From Clostridium carboxidivorans P7 (GTDB taxonomy: Bacteria; Bacillota; Clostridia; Clostridiales; Clostridiaceae): a stretch of 64,000 nt of DNA. The notes below the pieces were generated by a model. That model saw only the letters and a list, made by a program, of their open reading frames with translations, did no database searches and was not told the DNA's origin. Position 1 is the stretch's first letter; each line of letters begins with the position of its first letter. Below are positions 1 to 8,349 of this stretch, piece after piece. The stretch lies in contig NZ_CP011803.1 in assembly GCF_001038625.1 (NCBI RefSeq), positions 2,294,001-2,358,000 on the forward strand. Direction: 5' to 3'. The position numbers were made by a program, and so were the translations under genes.

Positions 1-407
1 TTAACTACTTCCTTTTGAGCATCACTAAGTCCTTCAAGCATATCATCTATATTGTTATTAAAAAGTTTATACTCAATAACATTAGTTTTTTCTTTCATAT
101 TCTCATCTAAAACCGTAACTTTATTTCTGTTCTTATAAGTTTTTCCTCTAGTATAATCAATAATGGAATTATATGCAATTTTATATAACCAAGGCTTAAA
201 TAAATATTCTCTTGAATAACTTTTTCTTTTTTCATAAATCTTGCAAAACACTTCCTGACACAAATCTTGTGCCATATGATAATCATTTATCTTATTGTAT
301 ATATATCTAAAAATAATTTTGTAATAACGTGCTACAATAGATTCCATATTTTGATTTTTGCCTTCTTTAATTTCTTCAAATAGCTCTTCATCACTTATAG
401 AATCCAT
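1..407 (-). CDS. ECF-type RNA polymerase sigma factor (3' end beyond window)
   Basis: About 135 codons can be read from an ATG at 407 to the left edge, where the gene runs out of the window. The reading begins MDSISDEELFEEIKEG. It contains a sigma-2-like stretch (ARYYKIIFRYIYNKINDYH, then AQDLCQEVFCKIYEK, then PWLYKIAYNSIIDYTRG), which is the usual region 2 pattern of extracytoplasmic-function sigma factors. The edge cuts it as region 4 begins (DMLEGLSDAQKEVV). There is an in-frame stop just before the ATG and no clear Shine-Dalgarno sequence, so translation may be coupled to a 25-codon ORF that overlaps its start. It follows two ABC transporter sets on the same strand and may regulate them; that role is inferred. 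Confidence 0.85.
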   Translation of the reverse strand, partial: MDSISDEELFEEIKEGKNQNMESIVARYYKIIFRYIYNKINDYHMAQDLCQEVFCKIYEKRKSYSREYLFKPWLYKIAYNSIIDYTRGKTYKNRNKVTVLDENMKEKTNVIEYKLFNNNIDDMLEGLSDAQKEVV

Positions 408-472
408 AATTTATTTTTAGCGATGTAGCCAAGTACCAGACCTTCACTAAAATTCACTTCCTTTCTTTTCAT
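395..472 (-). CDS. Possible 25-residue leader peptide overlapping the sigma factor start
   Basis: An ATG at 472 opens a 25-codon frame (begins MKRKEVNFSEGLVL, ends at TAA 395) that overlaps the sigma-factor ATG by 13 bases. The sigma ATG has no Shine-Dalgarno of its own, so re-initiation after this short frame is a reasonable guess. The only purine-rich sequence before this ATG is weak. The peptide matches no family I recognise. A similar stretch (KRKEVSFSESLVL) can be read just upstream of the Nit2-like gene near 48.6 kb. It could equally be non-coding leader sequence. Confidence 0.3.
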   Translation of the reverse strand: MKRKEVNFSEGLVLGYIAKNKLWIL

Positions 473-555
473 GTTCTTTCTTATTTATATACTAATCCCC
501 ATTTAATTTAAACTCCATACGTGTACTTTTGGGTTTTAGTCCAATGGCTCCTTCA

Positions 556-1545
556 TTAACTTCCACCTGATTCTATGCTTTTATAAATATGAAATCCTAA
601 CAAATATAAAATGACATTTTGAACTAAAAAAGTAGCTAGTCCAATTTTTATATTATAAGTAGGCTCTCCTCTTATGTACGACTCACTTACATAATAAAAC
701 GAAATAAAAAAATATTTGGAAAAACCTATTCCATTTTCTATGGTGAAATAAAAAGGAGCTGCATTAATTACCATTAATGCTCCTATTATATAGGAAGTTA
801 CAACATCTCTAGCAACTGTTGAAATAAAAATAAACATTACTGCTGCTGATGCACAAATTATAACTCCAAAAGCAATCTTTAATAATAATAATTCCTTTAT
901 ACTTCTCTCTACCACTGCATCTCCATACTCTAGTATAGATCTCATAGAACCAGATAAATCCGAAAATCCCATTAAGCACCCACTAAAAATAAAGGAAAAT
1001 AGTAAATTAGAAAGAAATATCAAACCCATTGCTGTGAACACAGCCATATATTTTGAATGATATAAAGTATGTTTGCCTACATATGAAGAAAACTGCATTT
1101 CTATAATGTTTCTTTTTCTTTCAATACATACAATATCACAGCAAAACAAAAGCATTATAGGAAGCCAATAATAATAATCGAAAATACACTTATATAAAAC
1201 GCAAGAAAAATCTTTTTTAGGTGATGGAATTTTATGATTTTTATAAAATTGTAAATTAAACTCATTTATATACTTCTCCATTTTAAGTTCACTAGGCGTT
1301 CCTCTATTATAAAACTCCGAATAATAAACTCCACTATTTAACTGCTCTAAGTTTTTTTTACATTCATCAATTTTAGCACTATATGCCTTCTTATTAGCCT
1401 CATATATGAAGTTGTAATTTGGAAATTTTTTATATTCACTTAAAATATTATAGGATGATAAAATAAGTATTGCTATTAAAACCAGTTTGAATCTGTAGGA
1501 TGTTATTATTTTATAAAGTTCAGCTTTATATACACTTAAAAACAT
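556..1545 (-). CDS. ABC-2 type transporter permease
   Basis: 329 residues. One N-terminal membrane segment (about residues 20-36) is followed by an extracytoplasmic stretch of about 90 residues rich in Lys, Tyr and Asn, then five or so hydrophobic segments from residue 125 to the C-terminus. This is the layout of ABC-2 permeases that work with a separate ATPase. It lies 43 bases downstream of an ABC ATPase gene on the same strand, which is its likely partner. The substrate cannot be told; bacitracin-type peptide resistance and lipid or peptide export are the usual roles in the BcrAB-like group. The start ATG at 1545 is preceded by AGGAGAA. Confidence 0.75.
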   Translation of the reverse strand: MFLSVYKAELYKIITSYRFKLVLIAILILSSYNILSEYKKFPNYNFIYEANKKAYSAKIDECKKNLEQLNSGVYYSEFYNRGTPSELKMEKYINEFNLQFYKNHKIPSPKKDFSCVLYKCIFDYYYWLPIMLLFCCDIVCIERKRNIIEMQFSSYVGKHTLYHSKYMAVFTAMGLIFLSNLLFSFIFSGCLMGFSDLSGSMRSILEYGDAVVERSIKELLLLKIAFGVIICASAAVMFIFISTVARDVVTSYIIGALMVINAAPFYFTIENGIGFSKYFFISFYYVSESYIRGEPTYNIKIGLATFLVQNVILYLLGFHIYKSIESGGS

Positions 1546-1588
1546 TACATTTCTCCTAATTAAAACTATTATCTAATGGCTACCTTCT

Positions 1589-2455
1589 TTAACACTTTAT
1601 TTGATAATAATAAGTATAAACATCTTCTAAATTTGGCTCCACCATTGTTGACTTTTCTTCTGGTTTATCACCTAATATCCTAACTGCTATACCATCTTTT
1701 TTGTTCATGCTGTGACTTACAATGTATTTCTTTTTTAGCTTAGGTACCATTTCCAAACTTGTCAATACTTCATAAACTTTATCTTCTAATTCTGATAAAG
1801 CTTCTTCAGGTGATATATATGAAATAACTTGTCCTTCCCTCATAAATACTATATCTGTAGCTGCTGCTTCTAAATCTGATACAATATGAGTTGATAAAAT
1901 AACCAATCTGCTTTTGCTTATTGTAATTAAAAAATCCCTAAATTTTATCCTCTCATCTGGATCTAAAGAAGCTGTAGGTTCATCCAATATTAATACTTTA
2001 GGATCATTTAAAAGCGCTTGTGCAATTCCTATTCTCTTTTTCATACCTCCTGAAAATGTCTTTAATTTCTTTTTCTTTACATGTGAAAGAGATACAATGT
2101 CCAAAATTTCATCTATTTTATAATCTATTTTTTCTTTACTTATTCCTTTTAAAACAGCAAAATACCTCAAAAATTTCTCTGCAGTTTGATTAGGATATAC
2201 CCCAAAATCCTGAGGTAAATATCCTATAATATCTCTATAACTTTTTCCCATTTCAAATATATCTTTTCCATTAAAATATATATTTCCACTGTCTGGAGTA
2301 CTTATAGTAGCTAAAATTCTAAGAAGCGTAGTTTTACCAGCTCCATTAGGTGCTAAAATTCCTGTAATCCCATTTTTTAATGTTAAGGATATATTATTTA
2401 AAGCAGCCTTTTTACCATAATTCTTATTAAGATTTTTTATTTCAAGTTCCAACAA
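1589..2455 (-). CDS. ABC transporter ATP-binding protein (BcrA-like)
   Basis: About 288 residues with all ATPase motifs: Walker A (APNGAGKTTLL), Q-loop (YLPQDFGVYPNQT), signature (FSGGMKKRIGIAQAL), Walker B (VLILDEPTASLDP) and the switch His (STHIVSD). The C-terminal tail ends in VEPNLEDVYTYYYQ, the same short motif as the other two ATPases in this window. I chose the TTG at 2455, six bases after AGGAA; a GTG at 2461 would touch the Shine-Dalgarno. It energises the permease encoded just downstream. A palindromic repeat separates it from the similar transporter genes upstream, which may split what was once one operon. Confidence 0.88.
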   Translation of the reverse strand: MLELEIKNLNKNYGKKAALNNISLTLKNGITGILAPNGAGKTTLLRILATISTPDSGNIYFNGKDIFEMGKSYRDIIGYLPQDFGVYPNQTAEKFLRYFAVLKGISKEKIDYKIDEILDIVSLSHVKKKKLKTFSGGMKKRIGIAQALLNDPKVLILDEPTASLDPDERIKFRDFLITISKSRLVILSTHIVSDLEAAATDIVFMREGQVISYISPEEALSELEDKVYEVLTSLEMVPKLKKKYIVSHSMNKKDGIAVRILGDKPEEKSTMVEPNLEDVYTYYYQIKC

Positions 2456-2505
2456 TATCACTTCCTATACCTTTGTACACTTATTTGATTTATTTTTCTA
2501 TACAT

Positions 2506-2898
2506 AACTTTTTTGAGAGGACAATGAAGGTGAGTTTTCCTCCTTACGTCAGAAAACTAATTTATCTGATAGCTACGCCCCTAGATAATTCATCTAAACT
2601 TAGTGGGGTAAACAAAGCTCTAAAGAAAAAGCGATTCACTTTAAATCAAAGATTTAAGTTCTCTGCTTTTCCCACTAAGTAGGATTCATTGATTTTTAAA
2701 GCTTGTTTTGCTAATGCAAAACATCGCTTAAGCAGGCATATAAAATCTATGATTTTCAGATAATTGCTTGCTCAGAAAGTACTTCCTAGAAACAAAAAAA
2801 CGTGAGTTTCTTTTAAATTAAAGATTTTTCGTAGTACAGCGGAGAAAAATCCTCCTTCACTGTCCTCTGTCAATTGTCCTCTGTCCTCTCAAAAAATT
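2506..2898. repeat. Palindromic interspersed repeat with near-matching ends
   Basis: The left end reads TTTTTTGAGAGGACAATGAAGG. The right end carries the reverse complement of the same sequence, lengthened by an internal duplication of a GAGGACA-type motif. The interior has further hairpins (CTTAGTGGGG with CCCACTAAG, and a TTTTGC/GCAAAA stem). No convincing gene lies inside. A fragment of the same end sits at 58452-58483. It looks like a miniature element without a transposase and lies inside an ABC operon. Boundaries are approximate to about 10 bases. Confidence 0.7.
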
Positions 2899-2960
2899 GC
2901 TTCGCATTATTTTTGAACTGCAAAAGTTGAGTTAACTAATTGTATTATTCACTTCTTATA

Positions 2961-4451
2961 TTAATCCCCTTCTACTACTCCTCTGTTATTATAATACTTT
3001 TGATGATAAATTTTAACTTCATTGTAAATTTTCAAAACTTCATCTACAGAATTACTCTTATAATACTTCTTTATAATATTTTCTATATCATCATAAGAAA
3101 CACTTTTTTCACTGTGCTGTACATCTTTTAGAAGTTTTATCATGTTTTCGTGATTTTCCTTATCTAGTTCATACAATAAAACCTTGGATATAGTATCTAA
3201 ACTATAGAGACCATGTTTTTCTTTTTCATTTTCTTTAAAATTTTTCAAATCCTCTTCCATTTGTTTTTCATACTCTTCTTTAGTTAAATATATAGGTTGA
3301 ACAATCATAGTATTTTCTTTCAGTTTACCTTCTATATTAGGACTTATATATAAACTATAAATATAATTTTCCCATGCATCTTTTAATATTTCATTTTCCT
3401 TAGTGTTTTTAACATTTCTAAATACTGGTTCCATTAAAATTTTACCTATACTTTCATACCAATACTCTCCTTCATAATCAACATTATTAAAGGACTTTAA
3501 AGATTTTATAGGCATTATATATGCATTATTCATATAACTTTTTTCCAACGAGTTTTTTTGTTTTACATTAAATGTATAAAAATCTCTAAAACATACCTCC
3601 TCATGAAAAACATTTTCAAGACTTGCTGCTTCTGCATTACATGTTCTTAATAATTCTTCTCCACGCTTGTTATCCAAATTTTTATAGTGCAGATTGATAT
3701 TACCTCCCTGTAAAATTTTCCAGTTGTTATCCTTCCAAAACTCCATTTTTGAAAAAAAGTAATTATATGAAAATAAGCAAATTAAAGAGATTATAATTAC
3801 TGCTGATGTACCTTTATATATAAGACTTTTTCTTAAATGCTCACCTTTACTTATAAGAAAAAGATTTAAAATCATAAATATAAGTATTAGTACAATCATA
3901 AATAATATATTGGACCAAACTTGAACTGACTTTTCCAATAAATTTATATTAAGTGCTAACAGCGGATGACTTTCGTGCCAGTTAATATTTAACAGCATCT
4001 CCAAATACCATAAGCTTAAAGCTGCACCATAACCAACTAAAGTTTTTCCTGTAATATTACTAAATAGAAGGGCTATTAAACTTAATATAGTTGAATATAA
4101 TATTAAAGCCATAAGTCCAAAGAAAGATTTTTCAAAGCCCATAATCACAGCAGATACATATATAACAGCAAGTACAATTTCGGATACTACCCAAGTTGAT
4201 ATATATTTTTGTATCAATATCTTATATTTAGGAGTCCTTGATGTAAAAATGAGGAAATCTGTTCCATTTTCAATTTCACTAGAAAAAATATTTCCAGAAA
4301 AAAATACAGGTAAAAGAGCTATTATAGAATTCATCACATACCATTCTTTAACCATATTACACAGATTAAATACTAAAACTATTAGCATAAATGTTGCTGC
4401 AAGCCCAAACATAATCCTGGACTGCTGCTTTAAATGATATTTTAAAATCAT
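2961..4451 (-). CDS. ABC-2 permease with large C-terminal extracytoplasmic domain
   Basis: 496 residues. Six or so membrane segments lie between residues 15 and 235, followed by a soluble domain of about 260 residues rich in Glu, Lys and Tyr. The architecture (permease half plus outer domain) parallels the permease/M1 peptidase fusion at 16681-18918, but no HEXXH zinc motif is present here. If the outer domain is peptidase-like it has lost the catalytic site; that relationship is a guess from layout. It starts 4 bases after the stop of the preceding permease gene and is surely co-transcribed with it and the ATPase at 5186. Substrate unknown. Confidence 0.65.
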   Translation of the reverse strand: MILKYHLKQQSRIMFGLAATFMLIVLVFNLCNMVKEWYVMNSIIALLPVFFSGNIFSSEIENGTDFLIFTSRTPKYKILIQKYISTWVVSEIVLAVIYVSAVIMGFEKSFFGLMALILYSTILSLIALLFSNITGKTLVGYGAALSLWYLEMLLNINWHESHPLLALNINLLEKSVQVWSNILFMIVLILIFMILNLFLISKGEHLRKSLIYKGTSAVIIISLICLFSYNYFFSKMEFWKDNNWKILQGGNINLHYKNLDNKRGEELLRTCNAEAASLENVFHEEVCFRDFYTFNVKQKNSLEKSYMNNAYIMPIKSLKSFNNVDYEGEYWYESIGKILMEPVFRNVKNTKENEILKDAWENYIYSLYISPNIEGKLKENTMIVQPIYLTKEEYEKQMEEDLKNFKENEKEKHGLYSLDTISKVLLYELDKENHENMIKLLKDVQHSEKSVSYDDIENIIKKYYKSNSVDEVLKIYNEVKIYHQKYYNNRGVVEGD

Positions 4452-4455
4452 AAAA

Positions 4456-5193
4456 TCACCTTCTATTCATTAATTTTTCAGTAGAAAATTTTAATATGGA
4501 AATTATAATTAATACGAAAGCCAAAATTATTATAAAAATTCTGTTTGTCATAATGATATTTATAGTTTCTGGTGAAAGAGCCTTTCCTATATATAAATTA
4601 TCCATATAAATTCCAGATATCATTAAACTAATTTTAGGAGTATTGTCACCGCTTAAAGATAAAAATAAAATCATGGGAATAAATATGGTTAAAGGCTTAA
4701 TATTAAACATAATGTCAATGAAATACGCAAAAGCAACCATTGCCAAATACGAAGCTGCTGAATAAAGTATAAAATACTTAAAAAATGGAATTGGTGAATA
4801 TGGTGTTTGCTTAAAATATAAAGGCATTAACATCCATATTACATTTTCTAAAATGCAGAAAAATAAGCAATAGCAGTAAGCCCCTAAAAACTTACCTACA
4901 GCATATATTTTTCCTGTAATATGCTGTGAAAAAATTATTACTGGCATTTCTGTTATTTCATCCTTATAGTAAATTGACATAACTATAATAGGTATAACCA
5001 TAACACCTAAAATAACTAATGCATGATTACACTGATATGCCGCATATAGAACATTCCATTGTTCATTTCTTTCAATGGGACTATATACAAAAATAGGTGC
5101 TATTAATAATGCAATAATGCAAATAATTGTAATCCAATTTTTTAAAAGACTTTTGAATTCCTGTTTTGCTATTACAAAAATCTGTTTAAACAT
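4456..5193 (-). CDS. ABC-2 type transporter permease
   Basis: About 245 residues with six predicted membrane segments and short loops, beginning MFKQIFVIAKQEFKSLLKNW. I chose the ATG at 5193 because AAGGAG lies nine bases before it; a longer reading from 5214 would place that Shine-Dalgarno inside the gene. It overlaps the end of the upstream ATPase gene by eight bases and is followed after four bases by a second permease, so one ATPase probably serves two different membrane subunits. Substrate not determinable. Confidence 0.75.
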   Translation of the reverse strand: MFKQIFVIAKQEFKSLLKNWITIICIIALLIAPIFVYSPIERNEQWNVLYAAYQCNHALVILGVMVIPIIVMSIYYKDEITEMPVIIFSQHITGKIYAVGKFLGAYCYCLFFCILENVIWMLMPLYFKQTPYSPIPFFKYFILYSAASYLAMVAFAYFIDIMFNIKPLTIFIPMILFLSLSGDNTPKISLMISGIYMDNLYIGKALSPETINIIMTNRIFIIILAFVLIIISILKFSTEKLMNRR

Positions 5194-6088
5194 AATTCTT
5201 TTCTCCTTTTCCATATTTCATAAAATACATATAGGCGTCTTCTAGATTGGGCTCCATATCTATTCCATAACCCTCCTCTTGAAAATCCTCTCCTACAACC
5301 CTTAAAAATTTTCCAGAGGATGTCCTTTTTACAGAAATAACTTCATATTTATCCTTTAATTTTAGTATTTCTTCATCACTTAAAACTTTAAATTCTCTTA
5401 CTTTTCCCTTAGCTTTTAAAATAAAATCTATTGGAGATCCTAAATATTCTATACTGCCTTTATTAAGAAGTCCTATTCTTTCACAAGAACTTGATATATC
5501 CTCAACAATATGAGTTGATAAAATAATACATTTTTGTTTACTCAGCTCCACAAGAAGCATTCTAAAACGAACTCTTTCTTCAGGGTCAAGACCTGCAGTT
5601 GGTTCATCTACAATCAAAATTTTAGGATCTTTTAATATAGCATTGGCAATACCAAGTCTTCTCTTCATTCCACCTGAAAAACCTCCAACCTTTTTATTTC
5701 TTGCCTCCCAAAGATTTACCTTATTCAATACTTCTTCTATCTTTCTGTTTCTAGTTTTCCTGCTGCCTATATTATTAATTTGACCCATATAATCTAAAAA
5801 TTCCAATGCAGTTAAATTAGGATATATTGAAAAATCCTGCGGCAAGTATCCTACTATATCCCTAACCTCCAGCGAATGAGTTCTTGTGTCATAACCATCC
5901 ACCATGACCCTGCCTTTATCTGGTATAATAAGTGTAATAAGACTTTTCATAAGTGTACTTTTTCCTGCACCATTAGGGCCTAAAAGTCCAAACATTCCTT
6001 CTCCAATTTTTAAATTTACATTATTTAATGCATAAAATTTCTTGTTGTATATTTTACATACATTTTCAAAAGCAATTATATCTTTCAT
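5186..6088 (-). CDS. ABC transporter ATP-binding protein (BcrA-like)
   Basis: 300 residues. Walker A (GPNGAGKSTLMKSL), Q-loop (YLPQDFSIYPNLT), signature (FSGGMKRRLGIANAI), Walker B (ILIVDEPTAGLDP) and switch His (STHIVED) are intact. The C-terminal accessory region ends with MEPNLEDAYMYFMK. The ATG at 6088 follows AGGAGGATATAGTAA, a strong ribosome binding site. It is first in a minus-strand operon with two permeases and probably heads the whole cluster down to the sigma factor at the left edge. Confidence 0.9.
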   Translation of the reverse strand: MKDIIAFENVCKIYNKKFYALNNVNLKIGEGMFGLLGPNGAGKSTLMKSLITLIIPDKGRVMVDGYDTRTHSLEVRDIVGYLPQDFSIYPNLTALEFLDYMGQINNIGSRKTRNRKIEEVLNKVNLWEARNKKVGGFSGGMKRRLGIANAILKDPKILIVDEPTAGLDPEERVRFRMLLVELSKQKCIILSTHIVEDISSSCERIGLLNKGSIEYLGSPIDFILKAKGKVREFKVLSDEEILKLKDKYEVISVKRTSSGKFLRVVGEDFQEEGYGIDMEPNLEDAYMYFMKYGKGEKNYV

Positions 6089-6133
6089 TTACTATATCCT
6101 CCTAAATCAAATAATTTTTTGTATCTCAATTAT

Positions 6134-6163
6134 TTAATACGAAAAAAATAAGCTAAAAGTTTT
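6134..6163 (-). promoter_or_regulatory. Candidate ECF-type promoter of the ABC operon
   Basis: On the minus strand AAAAC (6159-6163) and CGTATTAA (6134-6141) are separated by 17 bases, resembling the AAC/CGT pattern of ECF sigma promoters, about 46 bases before the ATPase start. It is a weak match in very AT-rich DNA. The interest is that the cluster ends in an ECF sigma gene, which would allow autoregulation. Confidence 0.3.
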
Positions 6164-6264
6164 AAAAAAAATTTTTCTTTTTTTGCGAACATTTAGTATG
6201 TTTCATTCATCTAATAAGTGTAAAGTTCCTTATCTAAGGGAAACAGACAAAAGGAGGTAAAGAC

Positions 6265-6339
6265 GTGGAATTAGTTTCAAAAATGGATTCTAGTAAAGAT
6301 ATAAAAACGTATATAAAACTGGCTAAAAATGGATCTTAA
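6265..6339 (+). CDS. 24-codon ORF upstream of the DUF4179-like remnant
   Basis: A GTG at 6265 is preceded by a near-perfect AAGGAGGT and opens a 24-codon frame (VELVSKMDSSKDIKTY at the start) whose TAA overlaps the ATG of the next gene at 6329. It may be the remaining start of an interrupted gene, now coupled to the leftover 3' part, or a short leader peptide. No family is recognised. Confidence 0.4.
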   Translation: MELVSKMDSSKDIKTYIKLAKNGS

Positions 6340-7120
6340 TATAAAGAGTATAAAGATGCTTTCCAAAGATATTTCAGGAAACTGGGATTTTAAATTTAAA
6401 GTATCCAATGAAAAAATTAAGACTAATGTAAAATCCATAAAACCCAATATAGATTTATCTTCTTTAAGACCAGGACTAAAAGTAAATGAAATTTTAATAA
6501 CCCCAATAAATACAGCTTTAAGAACTTCAGAAACAGAAGATAATGATTTTAACGACTGCTATCTGGTTTTTGATGACAAAGGTAGAGCTTTAACAAATAA
6601 AGGCAACAACACAAGTGGTTCAGCAAATACTCATACTTATTATTCACAAATTCTTTTTAGAAATGCATATGAGGACAGCAAAACTTTAACTTTTATTCCC
6701 TATGTTGTCAGTTCAAAAGAATTTTTAAAATGGAAAAATAGCCATAGCAAGGGAATGTTTCATTTTGTCACTAAAGAAACTCCATTAAATTTAAATGGCA
6801 CTACTACTCTATCCGAAGGAAAAATAGGTGAATATAAAATAACTGGAGTAGAATTTTTAAATGACAAAACATTGCTTCATTATGAATGTACTAATCTTCT
6901 TTCTGCAATATCTCCTTATGGAATAGACTTAATAGATTCTAATGGTAAAGAGTATAATCTAACTAAGGATATTGTAAAAGAAGTAGATCCTTTAAATCAT
7001 AAATATACAGCACAATTGCCTGTTTTGAATAAAAATGACCAATTTAAATTAAAAGCTGTTGATCTTGAAAAGAAATATACAATTAAGAAAGATATGAAAT
7101 TTACTGTTAAAATTAAATAA
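6329..7120 (+). CDS. C-terminal part of a DUF4179/DUF5643-like extracytoplasmic protein
   Basis: 263 residues, beta-rich, with no signal peptide and no membrane segment. The composition and motifs (SGNWDFKFKVSNEK, then LRPGLKVNEILITPINT) resemble the Ig-like C-terminal half of DUF4179 proteins. Those proteins normally carry a cytoplasmic head and one membrane helix before this region and are often encoded with ECF sigma factors. Both are missing here, so an outer domain would be left in the cytoplasm. Upstream there is only a 24-codon frame with a strong ribosome site that overlaps this start. I read it as a 5'-truncated remnant; family assignment is moderate. It is divergent from the ABC operon and ends before a clear terminator. 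Confidence 0.5.
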   Translation: MDLNIKSIKMLSKDISGNWDFKFKVSNEKIKTNVKSIKPNIDLSSLRPGLKVNEILITPINTALRTSETEDNDFNDCYLVFDDKGRALTNKGNNTSGSANTHTYYSQILFRNAYEDSKTLTFIPYVVSSKEFLKWKNSHSKGMFHFVTKETPLNLNGTTTLSEGKIGEYKITGVEFLNDKTLLHYECTNLLSAISPYGIDLIDSNGKEYNLTKDIVKEVDPLNHKYTAQLPVLNKNDQFKLKAVDLEKKYTIKKDMKFTVKIK

Positions 7121-7127
7121 CATAAAA

Positions 7128-7200
7128 ATTATGCGGCACAAGAATGCAGTAGAAGTTTGAATTTTAACTTTTACTGCATGATATATGATAAATGTGTTAT
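7128..7200 (+). repeat. Fragment of the A-type palindromic element (left end only)
   Basis: Reads ATTATGC, six bases, AAGAATGCAGTAGAAG, then TTTGAATTTTAACTTTTACT and ATATATGATAAATGTG. It matches the left ends of the elements at 25099, 49988 and 61376. The matching right arm is absent, so this is a solo end. Confidence 0.7.
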
Positions 7201-7233
7201 TATATATAATTCTAGTAAATTGAAATTGTATTT

Positions 7234-7277
7234 AAAAAGCTATGAAATCAAGTTAACACCTTAATTTCATAGCTTTT
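7234..7277 (+). terminator. Intrinsic terminator after the DUF4179-like gene
   Basis: AAAAGCTATGAAAT and ATTTCATAGCTTTT form a 14-bp stem with a 15-base loop, followed by TTTTAATTATA. Confidence 0.75.
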
Positions 7278-7320
7278 AATTATATACATTATTTATCTTT
7301 TATATAATCCCTTTATTATT

Positions 7321-7440
7321 ACCCCATATATATTTTTAAAACTATCCCTTTTTTATGATTACCCTACTTTTTATATTTACCCCATTTTTAATAATCCGCT
7401 TTTTAAACTATCCCATTTTCTATGATTATCCTACTTTTTT
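7321..7440 (-). other. Interspersed GGG/GGGG-tract repeat in AT-rich spacer
   Basis: On the minus strand, G-triplets or quadruplets recur about every 12-20 bases (GGATAATC, GGGATAG, GGGGTAA, GGGTAATC, GGGATAG, GGGGTAA) in otherwise almost pure A+T. Two copies of an ATCATA(G/A)AAA..GGGATAGTTT unit lie about 66 bases apart. The rest of the spacer to 7738 is AT-rich, with an imperfect inverted repeat around 7495-7675 and nothing I recognise. Confidence 0.4.
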
Positions 7441-7738
7441 AAAATTACTTTATTCAACTTTCGCAATTTTAAAATAACACAGCATAATTTAGTTGGCAGT
7501 TAACAAATTGACAGTTGATAGTTAAATTTGATTTTTCCCAGCTAAACTGTGAGAAATCTAAAATAATATAAAGATCTATAAACTTAACTCAGTTTATCTT
7601 ATATCCAAATTAAGATTCTTTTATGTCAGCACAAAATCTGCATTTACTGTCAGCTTTTCACTGCGAATTGTCAATTACTCTCATATTGTATTATTTTTAT
7701 ATAAAATTAAAATTTTGCATATGCGAAAGTTAAATTAT

Positions 7739-8308
7739 TTATCCGTACTTTTTTATAATCTTCTCCGCCAGTACATCCATAGATATACAATAATCCATAC
7801 TTTTTTTTCTTAAATATTTATAAGCTTCATTTTCTGAAACTCTCAATTTCTCCATGACTATTCCCTTAGCTTTATCTATCTTTTTTCTATTTACTAATTC
7901 AGTTTCCAAATGCTGAATTTTTTCTTGAAGACTATTGACCTTATCAATGTTATTTATACTAAATTCTACAGTTTGATATAATTGTTCTGGATTTATGGGT
8001 TTAACTATATATGCAAAAATATTCATTGTCTTCAATTTTTCATAAAACGCAGAATCAATATTATTTGCAGAAAATATAACACTAGATATTCTATCTTCTT
8101 CTATTATTTTAGCTGTTTTATATCCATTAATCCCCAATAAATTAATATCCATAATTACTAAATGCGGATATATTCTTCTACTAACTCTTAAAACTTCACC
8201 GCCATCGCCTGCTTGATAAACATTGTATCCTCTCTTTTTTAGGAGTTCACTAATAAGCTTTCTACATGTACTATCACTATCAGCAACTACTATCTTATAA
8301 TTATTCAT
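7739..8308 (-). CDS. nitR: ANTAR-domain response regulator (antiterminator, NitR-like)
   Basis: 189 residues. An N-terminal receiver domain has the acidic pair (ADSDS, residues 9-13), the phospho-acceptor Asp in VIMDIN near residue 54 and the conserved Lys in IVKPI. After a short coiled coil (NSLQEKIQHLETEL) comes an ANTAR domain (IDKAKGIVMEKLRVSENEAYKYLRK across two stretches). ANTAR proteins bind paired hexaloop RNA hairpins and prevent formation of a terminator. It is last in the amtB-glnB-glnA operon. In clostridia the gene next to glnA of this type is called nitR and controls nitrogen genes. A matching hexaloop/terminator candidate lies in the amtB leader of this same operon. Confidence 0.85.
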   Translation of the reverse strand: MNNYKIVVADSDSTCRKLISELLKKRGYNVYQAGDGGEVLRVSRRIYPHLVIMDINLLGINGYKTAKIIEEDRISSVIFSANNIDSAFYEKLKTMNIFAYIVKPINPEQLYQTVEFSINNIDKVNSLQEKIQHLETELVNRKKIDKAKGIVMEKLRVSENEAYKYLRKKSMDYCISMDVLAEKIIKKYG

Positions 8309-8349
8309 AACATCACTCCGAAAAGAACTAATCTATTATGATAGCCAAT

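Noticed and set aside
2473..2682. 69-codon ORF in the repeat
   Set aside because: Lies across the end and inner stems of a palindromic repeat and has no ribosome site.
6190..6215. LexA-type operator (GAACATTTAGTATGTTTC)
   Set aside because: The half-sites are too far apart for the Firmicute GAAC-N4-GTTC box, and the gene is not SOS-like.
7300..7450. CRISPR array
   Set aside because: Repeat units are irregular in length and sequence, with no constant repeat-spacer period and no cas genes.
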